A stretch of DNA of 64,000 nt from Hygrophila difformis. Its lineage: Eukaryota; Streptophyta; Magnoliopsida; Lamiales; Acanthaceae. The position numbers and the translations under genes are program-made. The DNA lies in the NCBI GenBank assembly GCA_030278955.1, contig JAOANR010000010.1, positions 26,662,174 to 26,726,173 of the forward strand, written 5' to 3'. The notes below the pieces were generated by a model. That model was not told the DNA's origin. It saw nothing but the letters and a program-made list of their open reading frames with translations, and made no database searches. Positions within the stretch are counted from its first letter, which is position 1, and the number at the start of each line of letters is the position of its first letter. This document shows, in pieces, positions 1 through 11,880 of the stretch.

Positions 1-2139
1 GTTGAAGAACCAAGCTACAATTCTGATTTAAGACCACCAGTTGCTGCTCTCCTGCACTTCGTTTCCCTGAAATCAATTCTTTCAGAAACTTAGCGTAAGT
101 GGGCATTTCAGCAATTAATTCAACCAAAGGGATTGATATTTCAATGGCCTTAATCTTTTTAAGAAATTTCTTAAATTTAATTTCTTGAAGATCATTTTTG
201 AGTCTCCCAGGATATGGTATCCTGGGCATGTGTTCATCCAATGAATCCTTTTTGTTACCTGTAGAGTTAGGATTATCATTACCTCCCTCTTTTTCCTTTG
301 GAAAGGAATATCCTAAGACATTCTTTTCCAAACCCTTATCCTCAAGTATCTGTCTTTGTTCAAGCTGATCATCTTCTTCCATTGTTTGAACATCCTTGAA
401 CTTTTTCTGCTGCAGCAACCTATCTCGTTTCTTTTCAAATTCAGGATCAACAACCTCTTTTCCTCCCCTCAATGTAACTGCCTTACATTGTGGATTTGTT
501 TCAGAAGAACTTGGTAATTTTCCTTTTTCTCTCTGCTGTAGTAATTTGGCCATCTCTGTTACTGAATTTTCAACATTCTTGATTGAAGCCTGCAGTTGGT
601 TATTCGTCTCTGTCTGCTTAACAATAAACTCCTTCAGAGCATTCTCCAACTTTAAAGAGTAAGTATTGTCTTGAGCAACAGGATAAGGTTGCTGTAGAAA
701 GTTTGTAGGGACTGGTGCAAACTGTCCATATGGCCTGTTCTGTTGGTTCATCTGTTGAAGAGGTCTCTGAGGGTACATCTGTTGCTGTGGATAAAATGGT
801 TGTGGAGGACGAAACTGCTGCTGATTTTGTTGTTGTGGATTCAGAAGATGTGCATTTTGTGCGTTCTGAGTATTACCATAGCTCAGATTCGGGTGCTTGT
901 TCTGGAATCCGGTGTAGTTACAGCTCTCATCTTGCTTTGGGGCTTCCTGGATTTGTGGACACTGATCATTGTGATGTGGCCCTGAGCAAATTCCGCACTG
1001 ATACACTGGTTCCATTGGAGCAGGTTGAAGGATCATCACTGGTTGCTGTTGTTGTTGATGCTAAGCTTGTTGATTTGTTTGCTGAGCTAACTGTAGCTCA
1101 GCAATCTGTTTAGTGAGTGCTGCAAATTTCTCTTCATTTTTGTCTGTGTGGATGACAAGACTCTTTCTTGTAGGAGATGGTGGATCATCGTCTTGGAGGA
1201 CTGCTCTGCTAGCTGTCATGGTGTCTATTGTTGACCACGCTCTATCAAGTGGCATCTGAAGTAATTGTTCCCCTCCAGTGGCATTAATCATCATCTGCCA
1301 GGTGTGAGTGAGTCCAGTGAAAAAGATCTTTAAAAGTCTTCTTTCTGTGATACCATGCTGCGGACATCTCTTAAGCATATCAAAGAATCTGTCTCGAGCA
1401 TCCTTCAGAGATTCTCCTTTTCTCATCTTGAAGCTAGAAATCTTATCTACCCATTCATCTACTTTGCTTTCAGGAAAATACTTGAGTAAGAAGTTTCTGA
1501 CTAGTTCTGGTCAAGTAGCCTTCTGTTGAGCATTCAATGAATCATACCATTCTTTCGCAGAACCATCCAAAGAGAATGGAAACATTGCTAGTTGAATGGT
1601 TTCCCTTGAGGCTCTTCCCTTCTTCACTGTCTTACTCAGTTCAACAAACTTTTTGAGATGCAAGTGTGGATCTTCAACACTCATTCCATAAAAGGCTCTA
1701 GAAGAAGCTAGGTTTAATATACCAGGTGGTATATCAACCTCCTCATCTGTTCCAGCCAAATACTGATCAACGTTTGGTTGCCATGTTCTTCTTGAGGATT
1801 TGGAACAGGATTAGCAAAATTTGGTGGAAAATAGTGTTGATGAATAAATTGTGGTGCAGCAGCTCTCTGGGGTGCTTGAAAATGTCCTCGAAGTGGTACA
1901 TTTTGCTGATTATCTGGTTGTCCATTTGGTAAGTTCCCCGGTCCGTCATTTTGTCCATTCTTAGCCATCCTAGTTATTGTTGAAAGATTCCCTTCCACAA
2001 GATCTCTCTGTCTCCTTCTTGCACTTGCTCTGATCAGCCTTGCTGTTCTCTCAAGTTCACAATTAAAAGGAAGCAAAGGTGGCCTTGAAGATCGAGTTAT
2101 TCTTTCGCTCATAAACTGTTGAGACTTCTCTGTAAACAA
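1..2139 (-). pseudogene. Athila/Tat-type Ty3/gypsy gag, running into protease border (element 1)
   Basis: Gag polyprotein of a Ty3/gypsy retrotransposon, read right to left from an ATG near 2139. The retrotransposon-gag core is recognisable near 1540-1380 (a KEWYDSL motif, then KRCPQHG). A CX2CX4HX3C zinc knuckle (CGICSGPHHNDQC) lies near 960-1000, followed by a Gln/Pro/Asn-rich stretch, a coiled segment (QASIKNVENSVTEMAK), a KAVTLRGGKEV block near 450-500, and the typical pre-protease segment (ISIPLVELIAEMPTYAKFL) near 70-150. From about 1060 to base 1 the frame is fully open and leaves the window. Three lesions break it: a frameshift near 1770, an in-frame TGA at about 1511 where Trp is expected, and an in-frame TAG at about 1061 where Gln is expected. 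The family assignment rests on the gag motifs and the tRNA-Asp-type PBS just upstream. Protease, RT and integrase would lie left of the window. Confidence 0.85.
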
Positions 2140-2232
2140 AATGAAAGAATTAATGAATTTGTTATGGTATAAAGTAAATAATTACAGTTAAACCAAAGAG
2201 TATCTACAGTTCTAAAATTCATAACGCTACAC

Positions 2233-2252
2233 GATCCCCGGCAACGGCGCCA
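2233..2252 (-). other. Primer binding site, tRNA-Asp type (element 1)
   Basis: The plus-strand sequence GATCCCCGGCAACGGCGCCA matches the 3' end of plant tRNA-Asp(GUC) including a CCA-like end, so on the minus strand it is a perfect minus-strand-synthesis primer site. It lies 8 nt from the LTR edge. tRNA-Asp priming is typical of Athila-lineage elements (family knowledge). Confidence 0.85.
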
Positions 2253-3795
2253 TGAAGCTTTGAGGTAAAAACCCGCTGCAATGCCCCCCCAACAGCCTTT
2301 ACACTATAATCCTATAGGGCTGTTAAAAAGCTTGCCTAATTTTTCCTACCGAAAGCGCACGGTATCAAGCTGCAATATTTATTTTTATTGTCGGGATCGT
2401 TCAATAGAGAGTTACACGATAAAGTGTTTTAATAGAATTATTAGCTCTAGAATCTGTTTCTGCTCTTGGTTTAATGATGGTGTAATGATGATTTCTAAAG
2501 ATTTAATGCTGAAATGTAAATGCTTAAAGCTGTAAACAATAGTAAAGCAAACAATTAAAATGATATTGAATGTTGTTATTATGTTCATGTGTTTTAAGAT
2601 AACACGGACCAAATCAAATGAATGAAATAAGAATATGATGAGAGTATCATACTTCAATGGTTAAAACATAATGAAAGTTCATTGAGATAGAAAAATCCTA
2701 TATACAACTTAATCAAATCTTCATGTCTAAAATCACTTCCCAAGACAGGTACTTGTGATTCAGTGTCATGACATTCTAAGCACTGAAATCATGGAATACT
2801 ATCATCACAGAATGATCGGTCAGACTCGTTCTGTGATAAAAGCTTTTTAGAACTGTCACTTAATCTATTTCTTCCAGACTCAAATTAAGCCTTTGACAAC
2901 TCGAGGTCACTTCTAAATCATATTATATTCATCTGAACTTGAAGTTATTCTTTTCATTACTCTGAGTCAAACTGATCTTATGACCCTATGTTGGATGTCC
3001 TCTACAAAAAGTGAAAAAAAAAAACAAGTATTTAAATCTATCATCCAATGTTTTCATAAAACTTGTATCCTCAGAGTAATTCCTGCAAGTACTTGTAAGA
3101 AGTAATAGTCCTGTAAGTATGTCAAGATGAAATTGCTATTCAAATTCCTTGACTTATCCAGACCAGTCAGATTCATATAGATGATTTAGCTCGAGAAATC
3201 TCTGTAAACACTTCCAAATTCCATGGTTTAACTCAGGATTAGTAGACTGTAGGAAAAATGCTTAATCTCCTACCCATAGCATATAGTGATTACTATAAAA
3301 CTGTGAACCCTGGAAATTAATCTTCCTAATACTCTACTAATTATTAGGACAAAAGATGGTTTTTGAAACATCTTTCCCTTTTAAACGACAGGTACTAAAT
3401 GTCCAACTAAAGAACAAGTTTGTTCTTCGTTAATCCTGAGTAAATAATGATTGAGAAAACTTATATAATCATCTTTTCTCATCGTACTCGTGAAAATGGT
3501 AATACGAATTGCAGATATGAATTATGAGTCTGGAATTATGAAGTAAGATTACTCATCATAGACTGGGAAATATCCCAAAATATTATATGTATATGTAATA
3601 TTATATGTATAAAGAAACGATGAGGGTTCTGAGTCCTCTTAATCAAAATGCTAGGGTGTTTCCAAAATGTACATTGGAAACTAGACAGAATTAGGAAATA
3701 ACTTTCCCATGAAAAAGGATTTGAGAAATAATTCTGCAAAATAAATGTCCAAAGTAACTCGCAGTAACTACTCTGGGTTTCAAACTATGAACATT

Positions 3796-4135
3796 CCAAT
3801 TTTCCGCACGCTATGTCTGTACAGCGTGGAGGGAGTTAATATTCAAAGAATGTTCCTCAGATTTTGTTTATACAAAGAACTGAATGCCTCGCAGTAATTT
3901 CTGTAAGAATGCGGCGAGGTATTCAATTCCTTCTTATAAGGTAGGGGTTATATATGTATAAGAAGTAAAAAGTGAATAGTTGATACCCTGAGAAATGGAT
4001 ATCAAATCTGTTGCTATTATAGATTGGTTCTCTCGCTTTGTCAGATTGACATCGCGAGAGTATTAAAATAGCCTTTCTCATAGCAAAGTTATCTGGATAT
4101 TTCCTCGCATCATCTTTTAGGATGAAGCGTGGCCT
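3796..4135. repeat. Leader-side inverted-repeat cluster of LTR 1 (CTCGC/GCGAG)
   Basis: Four successive short hairpins: CACGCT..AGCGTG near 3806, GAATGCCTCGC..GCGAGGTATTC near 3885-3930, CTCTCGC..GCGAGAG near 4030-4062, and CTCGCATCATC..GATGAAGCGTGG near 4104-4135. Stem sequences vary but keep a CTCGC or CACGC core. They lie about 0.8-1.1 kb downstream of the TATA box, so they are predicted to be transcribed. Confidence 0.7.
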
Positions 4136-4982
4136 TATCCGTATGTAAAGTAAATGATCAGATTTTATAACTGTCATAACTACCTTCTGGGATTTCTGTT
4201 TAGAAAATCATGAATACAGAACCTTTCCAATTCAAATTCATGAACTTAGAATTGTTAATTCTTAAAGATTATCATGCGATGATTAACACTGCATGGGTCT
4301 TTAGGAACTTTTTAAAGTTCTGAACATTAGACACCATGATTTTCTTCCTATTTTGTGATCACGACGTAATATCAACAGAAAATCAAATGAATTCATAATT
4401 CTACCAGTTCATACCTAACTCTGCTACAATATTCAAACTTCTTGCGTAATCAGAATGAACAAATTATGAATTTAAGATATGGAGGTATCATAATCTTCGA
4501 GAATCGAATTATCGATGTGATGCAAATTCCAAAATTGAATATTGAAGTTGAGGTTTATACTCTTCTGAAACAGAATTGAGAAATGAAAATTGAAACCAGA
4601 AAGATAAGAAATTCACAATTTGATAACTGATCATTCTTCATGTATCTCGAATAACAAAGAATTAAAAATGAATACACCTGGAAATCTGATTGCAATCAGA
4701 ATAATGCAAAGGTGAGCGAAGGAGTCGGAAGTTTAGATGATGATCGTCGTGATGGATGAACAAGCATTCCAAAAGCAACTCTCCTTCCAGGGTATCCTCA
4801 AGCTAATCTAAAAACTATCTTAAAGAAATCTACTACGAAATTGAATTACAAATCTGAAGAACTTAAAGTAAAATTGCAGTGAAAATTAAATCCTAACCTA
4901 CTAAATTCTAAAAATGGACTGGAGAGTAAAATCGAGCTATTCTCTTCAATCTCCCGCCTGCTGAGCTGATTCCCCCAAGGGT

Positions 4983-4992
4983 CCTTTTTATA
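4983..4992 (-). promoter_or_regulatory. TATA box of LTR 1
   Basis: The minus strand reads TATAAAAAGG. It lies on the PBS side of the 5045-5395 hairpin cluster, the same arrangement as in the two related LTRs, which supports it as the core promoter of the element. Confidence 0.6.
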
Positions 4993-5044
4993 GATGGGCG
5001 TTGTAACTGCTTTAGCCTTGGATGATAACCGCTCGCATCAGAAT

Positions 5045-5395
5045 AGCTCTCCTCTCGCTTTGTCCAGTTCCTTCAAAGCGAGAGTCAGAAATATAATCAT
5101 CTTTCTCAACAAGGCGAGGTCTTACAGTTTCTCCAAAGAGTTTGCTTCTCGCCATAATATCTAAAACTTTCTGTCTTGCACAGATTTTCTTCTCCTCGCG
5201 ATGTCAAACAATCATCGCGTGGACTTCAGCATCTGAACATTTTTCTTAAATCTTTTCCTGATTTCGAACACAAGCCCTCGCACCATTCCTTTTCTTTCCT
5301 CGCTATGTCTTCTTCCACTTCCTGCTGCTTTCCAGCTTAACTTCCTGATAAATGTCAAAGCGTGAATCAGTTCGAATAAAAACACAGCGTGCGAG
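5045..5395. repeat. Promoter-upstream inverted-repeat cluster of LTR 1 (CTCGC/GCGAG)
   Basis: Includes the perfect stem CTCTCGCTTTG..CAAAGCGAGAG near 5051-5085, GGCGAGG..CTCGCC near 5112-5152, TCGCGATG..CATCGCG near 5197-5220, further CCTCGC copies near 5280 and 5300, and GCGTG/GCGAG copies near 5360-5395. The cluster sits directly upstream, in element sense, of the TATA box. Confidence 0.7.
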
Positions 5396-5581
5396 ACTTG
5401 CAATGAAAACTTAGAATTTCAAGCCATTTTCAGTGTAATTCCAACTTCTTCGCAATCTTAATTCTTCTTCCATCTTTTCTAATCCTCCATGATTATTCAT
5501 TAAAAATTAATGGAATTAAGAACAAAAGATCATCAATAAGACACTAAATTGGACGCAAATGACAGTCATAAAAGACTGTCA

Positions 5582-7373
5582 TCACTCAGCAGTGCTGGGC
5601 AGTGCTCCCGGGTCCCATTTTTGCATTTCTTTGGCCATTTGTGTAACCTGAGTCTCCACGTTTCGAATGGAGGCCTGCAACTGATTATTGATTTCCTTCT
5701 GATTGGTGATGAAATCAGTCATGAGGGTCTCCAATCTGGAAGGTGGTTTCTGCTGGTTTTGATTCCAATTCTGGTTCTGGTTTTGATTGGGATTGGGATT
5801 GAACTGCTGCTGGCCTTGAAAGTTCTGGTTTTGGAAATTCTGGTTCTGGTTAGGTCTCTGCTGTATTTGGGGATGGAAGTTGGGATTCTGGAAATTTTGA
5901 GGCCTGGGATGGAACTGTTTGTTTTGTTGGAAATTCTGTAGCCGACTAAACTGGGCTGGCTGGGTTAACATGTGTGCATTTAGAGCATTGTTGTTTGAGT
6001 AGGACAGGTTGGGGTGACAGTTAGGAAACCTTCCGGCATAATTGCAGTTTTCAGTCGTGACCTGTTGACAAGCATCAATGTGATGGTGTCCTTGACAAAG
6101 GCCACAAGTTGCGTCTGATGACTGCACTTGTGCAGAACTACCTGCTTCTTGGTTCAATGCCAGAACTGCAACCTGGTCCTTCAGCTTTTCGAGTTCCGTT
6201 TTCCCTGGAGTACCTACAACACACAGACCACGGGGAGGGGTTTCTGCATTATCATCATTCAAAATTGTTCTGTTTACAGACATTGTTTTAATCTTAGCCC
6301 ATGCTTGATCCATGGGCATATGCAGTACATGTTGTCCCCCTGCAGCGTCAAGCATGTGTTTCCAGGCTGGTGTCAGCCCACTGTAAAACTTTCTCAGCTG
6401 CTCCCACGCTTGGAATCCGTGCTGTGGGCATTTCCTCAGCAAGTTCATGAATCTCTCCTTTGCATCGTACAGTGATTCCTCTGGTCTCATTTTGAACTCA
6501 TCAATTTTTTATCTTCCCTCATCAACTTTTCATTCCGGAAAATACTTCACCAAGAAATTTCGCACTATGTCCTCCCACGTACTTCTTTGATTAACTGGCA
6601 ACGACTTGTACCATGTCTTTGCTCCGCTTGCAAGTGAAAACGGAAACAGCATCATTCAGATCGTGTTCGGAGCAACTCCTTGATTCTTTATGGTGTTGCA
6701 CAGCTCCAAGAACGTTGCCAAGTGATCATGCGGATCTTCGTGGTTGGCTCCAGAAAATTGACTATTCTGCACTAGATTAATCAATGTTGGCTTAAGTTCG
6801 AAATTCCTTGCAACAATAGGTGCCCTGCCTGGAATGTTTAGGTAGGGTTCTATGATTGGTTGCATGTAATCCGCTGCGGCAGGTTGTTGATTGTTGTCTA
6901 GTCCTCCTTGATACTGAGGCTGCTGGTTGTAATTCCCGATAGCAATTACGGGGATCATTGGGATTGGGAGGAAACTGGTTTTGGTTAAACTGGGGGTTCT
7001 GATATTGAGGGTTCTGAAAATTTGGGTTATTAGGGAGGTTTTGGTTGTTGGGAGGAATCTCGAAGGCTTGTTGGCCGAGGTTTGGTATGTTCTCACCTCC
7101 CTGAATGACCTGAGGAGGGGGATCGTCCAAATTCTTGTCATTTACGTCTTCGGGATCCTCTTAGATATGCTGGAGTGGTGGGTTTTGTGGTATGACTAGG
7201 GGAATGCCTGGGTTATCTGCCATGTCCGAAATATCGCTACTAGTGCTTGGAGAAAATAGTTCCTGCCTTTCCCGTTCCTTTCTTTGTCTAGCCTGAGCCC
7301 TCAGACGTCGAGTTGTTCTTTCAATTTCTGAGTTGAGCGGGATCTCGGCGGGAGTTTCCTTTCTTCGTTGCAT
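5582..7373 (-). pseudogene. Athila/Tat-type gag, decayed and interrupted by element 1 (element 2)
   Basis: Gag of a second, related Ty3/gypsy element. Its first ATG is at 7373 and an Arg-rich N-terminus follows. Core motifs are readable: NHEDPHDHL near 6745, RKCPQHG near 6425, a knuckle CGLCQGHHHIDAC near 6075-6115, then a very Gln/Asn/Pro-rich tail (5750-5950) and the coiled segment ending LPSTAE at 5582. The frame is broken near 7160, near 6930, at an in-frame TGA at 6656, and by stops near 6500-6530. The reading stops exactly where element 1's LTR begins: the apparent terminal TGA is formed by the junction. In element 1 the same position continues into the KAVTLRGGK block, so this gag is truncated by insertion and is not naturally ended. 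Confidence 0.85.
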
Positions 7374-7503
7374 AAAACAGCGGTTTTAGCAATCACAGTA
7401 CCTGTACAATCCCCAGGTTAGAATTGATTCGGTGATGAATATATATGTATAAGCTAACTATGAGCAATCAGGAATGTAATTCTCTAATAAAACGGCGCTG
7501 CAT

Positions 7504-7523
7504 CCTCTCCGGCAACGGCGCCA
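7504..7523 (-). other. Primer binding site, tRNA-Asp type (element 2)
   Basis: CCTCTCCGGCAACGGCGCCA matches the tRNA-Asp 3' end with few changes (CTC for CCC). Nine bases separate it from the LTR, as in element 1. Confidence 0.8.
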
Positions 7524-10184
7524 TGAAACTTTTGATAATTTCCCACACGAGTATTTTCGAAAATAATAAAAGAAATAATCTTCTTGGTTTATGTTTTGTT
7601 TAATGAAACCAATTTATGAAGATGGATTTGGGATTAAGGATATAATTATAGGTTGTCACATTCTTATTACTCGTGTTAAGAAACTGTGGCCCGAAAGCGC
7701 ACGGTGTCAAAAATTGCAATAATTTATAGGTAAGTCCGGATCGTTCACTGGAGGATGTGCGATAGAAGCAGGGCCCACGTCGTTTTACTAGATTTTTCAC
7801 TCGTATTGCTCTAATCAGTTTGAAGTTGGACTAACAATTACATGACTGAATTCAAGCTACACTACGAAAGCAAATAAATTATTCTACAAAGCACATTAAA
7901 GCTGTTCTAAAAAGCGGGTAAGTTTATGCTAAGAAGCAATTAAAACTAGGGCTAAAAAGCAGGTAAAATTTATCCTATGAAGGCAGTAAAAATTATTCTA
8001 AGAAAGCTGTAAATTTAAGCTAGACTAGCTATGAAGCTGATTTCAAAGTGGACAGAAGGGATAGGGAGAAAAAAATAAAAATTGGATAAGTTTCAGATAA
8101 AGCAAAGTTAAACTTCCACTTTTATATACAGATCTTTGTTTGGGATAATCCTGTCAGATAGCTAATTCTCATGCTCCCTGTACTATGTTCCCTTTAACAG
8201 ACAGGTACTTACAGTATGAGTTTACATATTCTTAAGACCGCAAATTCTAAGATACCACAGACTCATAACTGCCCCGGCCAGGGTATGTTATTTCATCTGC
8301 GGTGGACAAGCAACACCTGACAAATCATTAGTTGAAATCCCAAGTACTGCTATCATTCCTCCATGTCACACCCAAAGTCTATGACTAAGCCTGAACTATC
8401 CCATAACTCTCAAACCTATAAGCAGTTCCACTACTTTTAATACATCCGAGTGACCTCTAAAGAAAGCATTTAAAAAAAATGGTAAAGAAAGCATTTAAAA
8501 TCCTATCACTCGGAGGTTTCAAAAGAGTTACCCTGGTAGTATAAGAAGAGCCCCCAGTCATGATAACCAGATGTGGATCAAGAATTCCCGGATCTCGGTG
8601 AACCGCTCGCAGTGTTCACTTCCTCCCGGGTGGTTATGAGATACAAATTAATGAAACGAACTAATAAATTAGTTCGTTCCGGATGCACTCACTCAGGACT
8701 AAAAAATAGGCTTTGGCAGAAGAGGATAGCAGTTGAAAGAAACTCAACCCTATCTCAGAAAATAACCAAGGCATGAGTGCTGTTCCTCTAGAATTATTTA
8801 TTACACTGTATTTGAATCCAAGTGGATCCCATCTCGATGTAATATTCAATGCCAGATTCCCAACACACAGTAATTTTGGAAAATAATAAATTTGAAAACC
8901 ATTCGCTAAACAGGTACTAGACTCTCAATAAGAACACATACCCTTTCAGTCTAGAAGAGACATAATCGTTAACTCTGCTTCTAATTTCCCAAAATCAACC
9001 CTTGATCGAATATGAACTAGTCATAACTAAGGAATTTATCCCTTACTTAGATCCAAATTTTATAAATAAGTTTTTGTTGGAAATTTACTATGCAATACCT
9101 GATTAAAAATCAATACTTCTAATGTCCAAGGGAAGGATCTCAAAATATTATGGACCACGATAATTTTATAATAATATCATGCATACAGTTATATGAAAAT
9201 GTAAAATTAATTTAACCCAAAATATAATGACGGGTTTAGACAGAATCTGAGACACATATATGAAGTAGCCGGGAGGCCAAAAGTGATGGCAGAATAATCG
9301 GGTGGACTGCAAACATCTGCTATCCAGTATCCCTATTACTCGAATGAAACGAATTTAGACAGCAGAAACCCTATAATGGTAGTGTCGCTACCAGTTGGGC
9401 CTCTACTGTCTGTGAATTCAGATAAAAACCTACATGCTTCCTCTCTGCAATAATCATCAGCTAATATTGAAATATATTAACTGATTCATATTACAAATTA
9501 AAATTTGGGTTTGGAAATTAAGATAATAAAAAATTAAACTGTATCCGGATAGGAGTTAGCTGTGCAGCTATTATAATCCCGGATGGACGAACCGCCAAGG
9601 CTTCCACCGACCACTATCCAGACCATGCAAAATAACAACTAGTAATTAATATTTAGACTACGAGCTAGTTTATCCGTGTGGGAATATCCGCCAACATTAG
9701 TCTGATATATTCCTTATTAACTATTTCACACAACACGGAAAAGACAAAATAAACTAAAAGAAAATGAAAATGCCTTGTATGAGAGACATTGGTTTCTCAT
9801 ACAAGGGTATGGAATTAATCCATAATTAATGACTTAAATAATCCTTCATACCATAATCAATTACAGTCCGAATTATATGCTTAAGACATCAAGGTTTTAT
9901 TTATAGAAAAATGTTTTAGTGGAAATTGAACAAAGATCCTTTAATCAAAGTAATTATTGATCTTAATTATTGCTAATCATGATCTTTAATTATCGACTCA
10001 AGGGTTCAATTAATTACGTGTGAAAATGGAGAATGAAAATTTTGGCAGCATAACGCCTTATGTTGCAACATGGGATATTACATTTTAACCCCACGGGTTA
10101 AAATGTGAGTGATGCAACATAATGGTGGGTTAAAGATAATTAAAAGGAATTTTGGATGAAAAAGGGTTAGAATGACACCAACCA

Positions 10185-10825
10185 ACCTTTTGACGTGATC
10201 CCAGGATCACGTCATAGGGTTGGCGTCAAACAGGTTGGTTATAGGGTCACTAATGACGCAAAACTGTAGTAATGACGCCCAAGGGTTGGCGTCATACAGA
10301 GGTTTGACGTCAAACATGACTAAGAAGTTTTTGTTTGAAAATGGGAAGGGTCATGACGTGAAACATTAAATTATGACGTGATCCTAGGATCACGTCATGA
10401 GTTTTGCGTCATGAGGAACAAGAAAATAACATGCACAAATTTGGGGTTCCCCGTCATGAGTCATGGGAATTACACCCTAACCCGTGGGGTCATGGTGTGG
10501 ACATGCACAACGTGGAATAGTTTTTGTGGCTGAAAAACACTTATGACGCCAAGCCTGCCCTATGACCCCAACATGGTTGGCGTCAAAGGGTGGTTGGCGT
10601 CATAGCACTTTCAGTCATGCAGATGTTTATGGCCAGAGGCATGTATGACGCCAAACCTGCCCATGACCTCAACGTGGTTGACGTCAAATGGTGGTTGGCG
10701 TCAAACATCCCCTAAAATGCAAAAATGAACAATATTTGGGTCAGAAAATGTTATGACGCCAAGCCTTCCCCAAGACCCCAACGCGGTCAGCGTCAAAGGG
10801 TGGTTGGCGTCAAAGCCTTTTCCAG
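10185..10825. repeat. Leader-side TGACG/CGTCA cluster of LTR 2
   Basis: Many copies of TTGGCGTCA and its complement TGACGCCAA, in both orientations, with two near-identical long palindromes. The palindrome at 10374-10397 is perfect over 24 bp with the core ATCCTAGGAT; that at 10191-10214 has 11-bp arms (TGACGTGATCC) around CA. From about 10540 to 10820 the unit ATGACGCCAAGCCT...TGGTTGGCGTCAAA recurs three or four times as a degenerate tandem array of about 100 bp. Confidence 0.8.
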
Positions 10826-11441
10826 AATGCACCATGATGATGAATCAATGCAGAATATGGCATTATAACATTTTCTTGGGCCTAAGGGTCCGATTAAGCT
10901 AAGGAACAACATGACAGAAATTAATCTACACTATAAAAATAAGATTAAAGAGGAAAATAAGCCATCCCATAAGCAAAATAGAACCCACAGCCTTTAATAA
11001 TGCTTCTAACCTCATACTCACACATTTAATCACCCATACAATGAACAATTAATAAAATGAAAGCAAATAGACCAATCGGTCCAAAAATAAAAGAAAGCAT
11101 GTAAAATCCATGGATTGAAGTATCCATTTCATATTTGTGGGATATGAGAGAAGATTGAATCTCATTTTCTTATAAATGGGTTTGATGATACCATGAATGG
11201 GTATCTCAAACCATAATCCAAAAATAATAGAAATCAAAAGAGACAGGAGGTATGAAACTGGCTATCTAATGCTATTCTAAACTAATATCAAAAGAAAAAT
11301 GGCAAGAATTTAAACTAAGCTATGAGCAAAAATTAAATAATACAAAAAAATAAACCTAACTAAGACTACCTACGTGATTCAGCTCCAGAAATGCCTTCAA
11401 GAGTAAGTAATGCGTGTCACCCCCAGCACCTTGGGATCATG

Positions 11442-11452
11442 CCCTATTTATA
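11442..11452 (-). promoter_or_regulatory. TATA box of LTR 2
   Basis: The minus strand reads TATAAATAGGG. It lies immediately on the PBS side of the 11460-11880 repeat cluster and is followed by AAACCCTAGGCCCA-like sequence on the other strand, also present beside the TATA box of the third LTR. Confidence 0.65.
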
Positions 11453-11459
11453 GGCACAA

Positions 11460-11880
11460 AACCCTAGGCCCATGGGCCTTATTGACGTGGAACACGCTTC
11501 ATGCATGTCGTGGAACTCAGCTCGGCGTCACGCATGACGTGGAACTCCTACTGATGACGCGGAACATGCTTGACGTCAAACTCGGTTTGGCGTCAAAGGT
11601 TCCCAGACCGAAAACACATGTTGCTCCTGCTTGGGCAACCTTTGACGTGGAAGTCTTGGCGTCAATGACGTGAAGCTTGCTTGGCGTCAAAGCCTTTGTT
11701 TGACATCAAGCCTTGTGTTGTCTTCAATTGACGCGGAACCCTTCTCACGACGCAATCCTTTGGCGTCATGCCTTGCTTTGCGTCATAGGGTTTCAGTCGA
11801 GTCAGTTTCTGGCTCATGACGCAAACCTCTCTTTATAACGCAATTCCTTGGCGTCAAAAACCTTGATTGGCGTCATACCT
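11460..11880. repeat. Promoter-upstream TGACG/CGTCA cluster of LTR 2
   Basis: A dense run of TGACGTGGAAC, TGACGCGGAAC, TTGGCGTCAAA and TGACGTCAA variants, roughly every 20-30 bp, in both orientations. TGACG is the core recognised by plant TGA-type bZIP factors (known), but binding here is only an inference. The cluster stands just upstream of the LTR TATA box. Confidence 0.75.

Larger units (their letters stand above)
2261..5581 (-). mobile_element. 5' LTR of element 1 (about 3.3 kb)
   Basis: On the plus strand it starts TGAGGT just beyond the PBS spacer and ends GACTGTCA at 5581. The outer end aligns with the outer ends of the other two LTRs in the window: a GACAC...AAATGG-like block about 45 nt from the end, then a final ATCA or GTCA. 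The next five bases (5582-5586, TCACT) would be the target-site duplication; its partner lies left of the window. The LTR carries a TATA box, two clusters of GCGAG/CTCGC hairpins, the conserved block CCGAAAGCGCACGG near 2350 and two copies of ACAGGTACT (near 2742 and 3390). No gene is visible in it. Confidence 0.75.

Noticed and set aside
715..1113. Plus-strand open frame of 132 codons
   Set aside because: It is the complement of the Gln-rich gag of element 1; the minus frame has the zinc knuckle and family motifs.
5549..5941. Plus-strand open frame of 130 codons, Leu/Val-rich
   Set aside because: Antisense of the Gln/Asn-rich gag tail of element 2.
10147..11880. CRISPR-like array of repeats and spacers in LTR 2
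   Set aside because: Repeats are short, variable and in both orientations, the spacers are irregular, and the genome is a plant's. It is an LTR repeat cluster.
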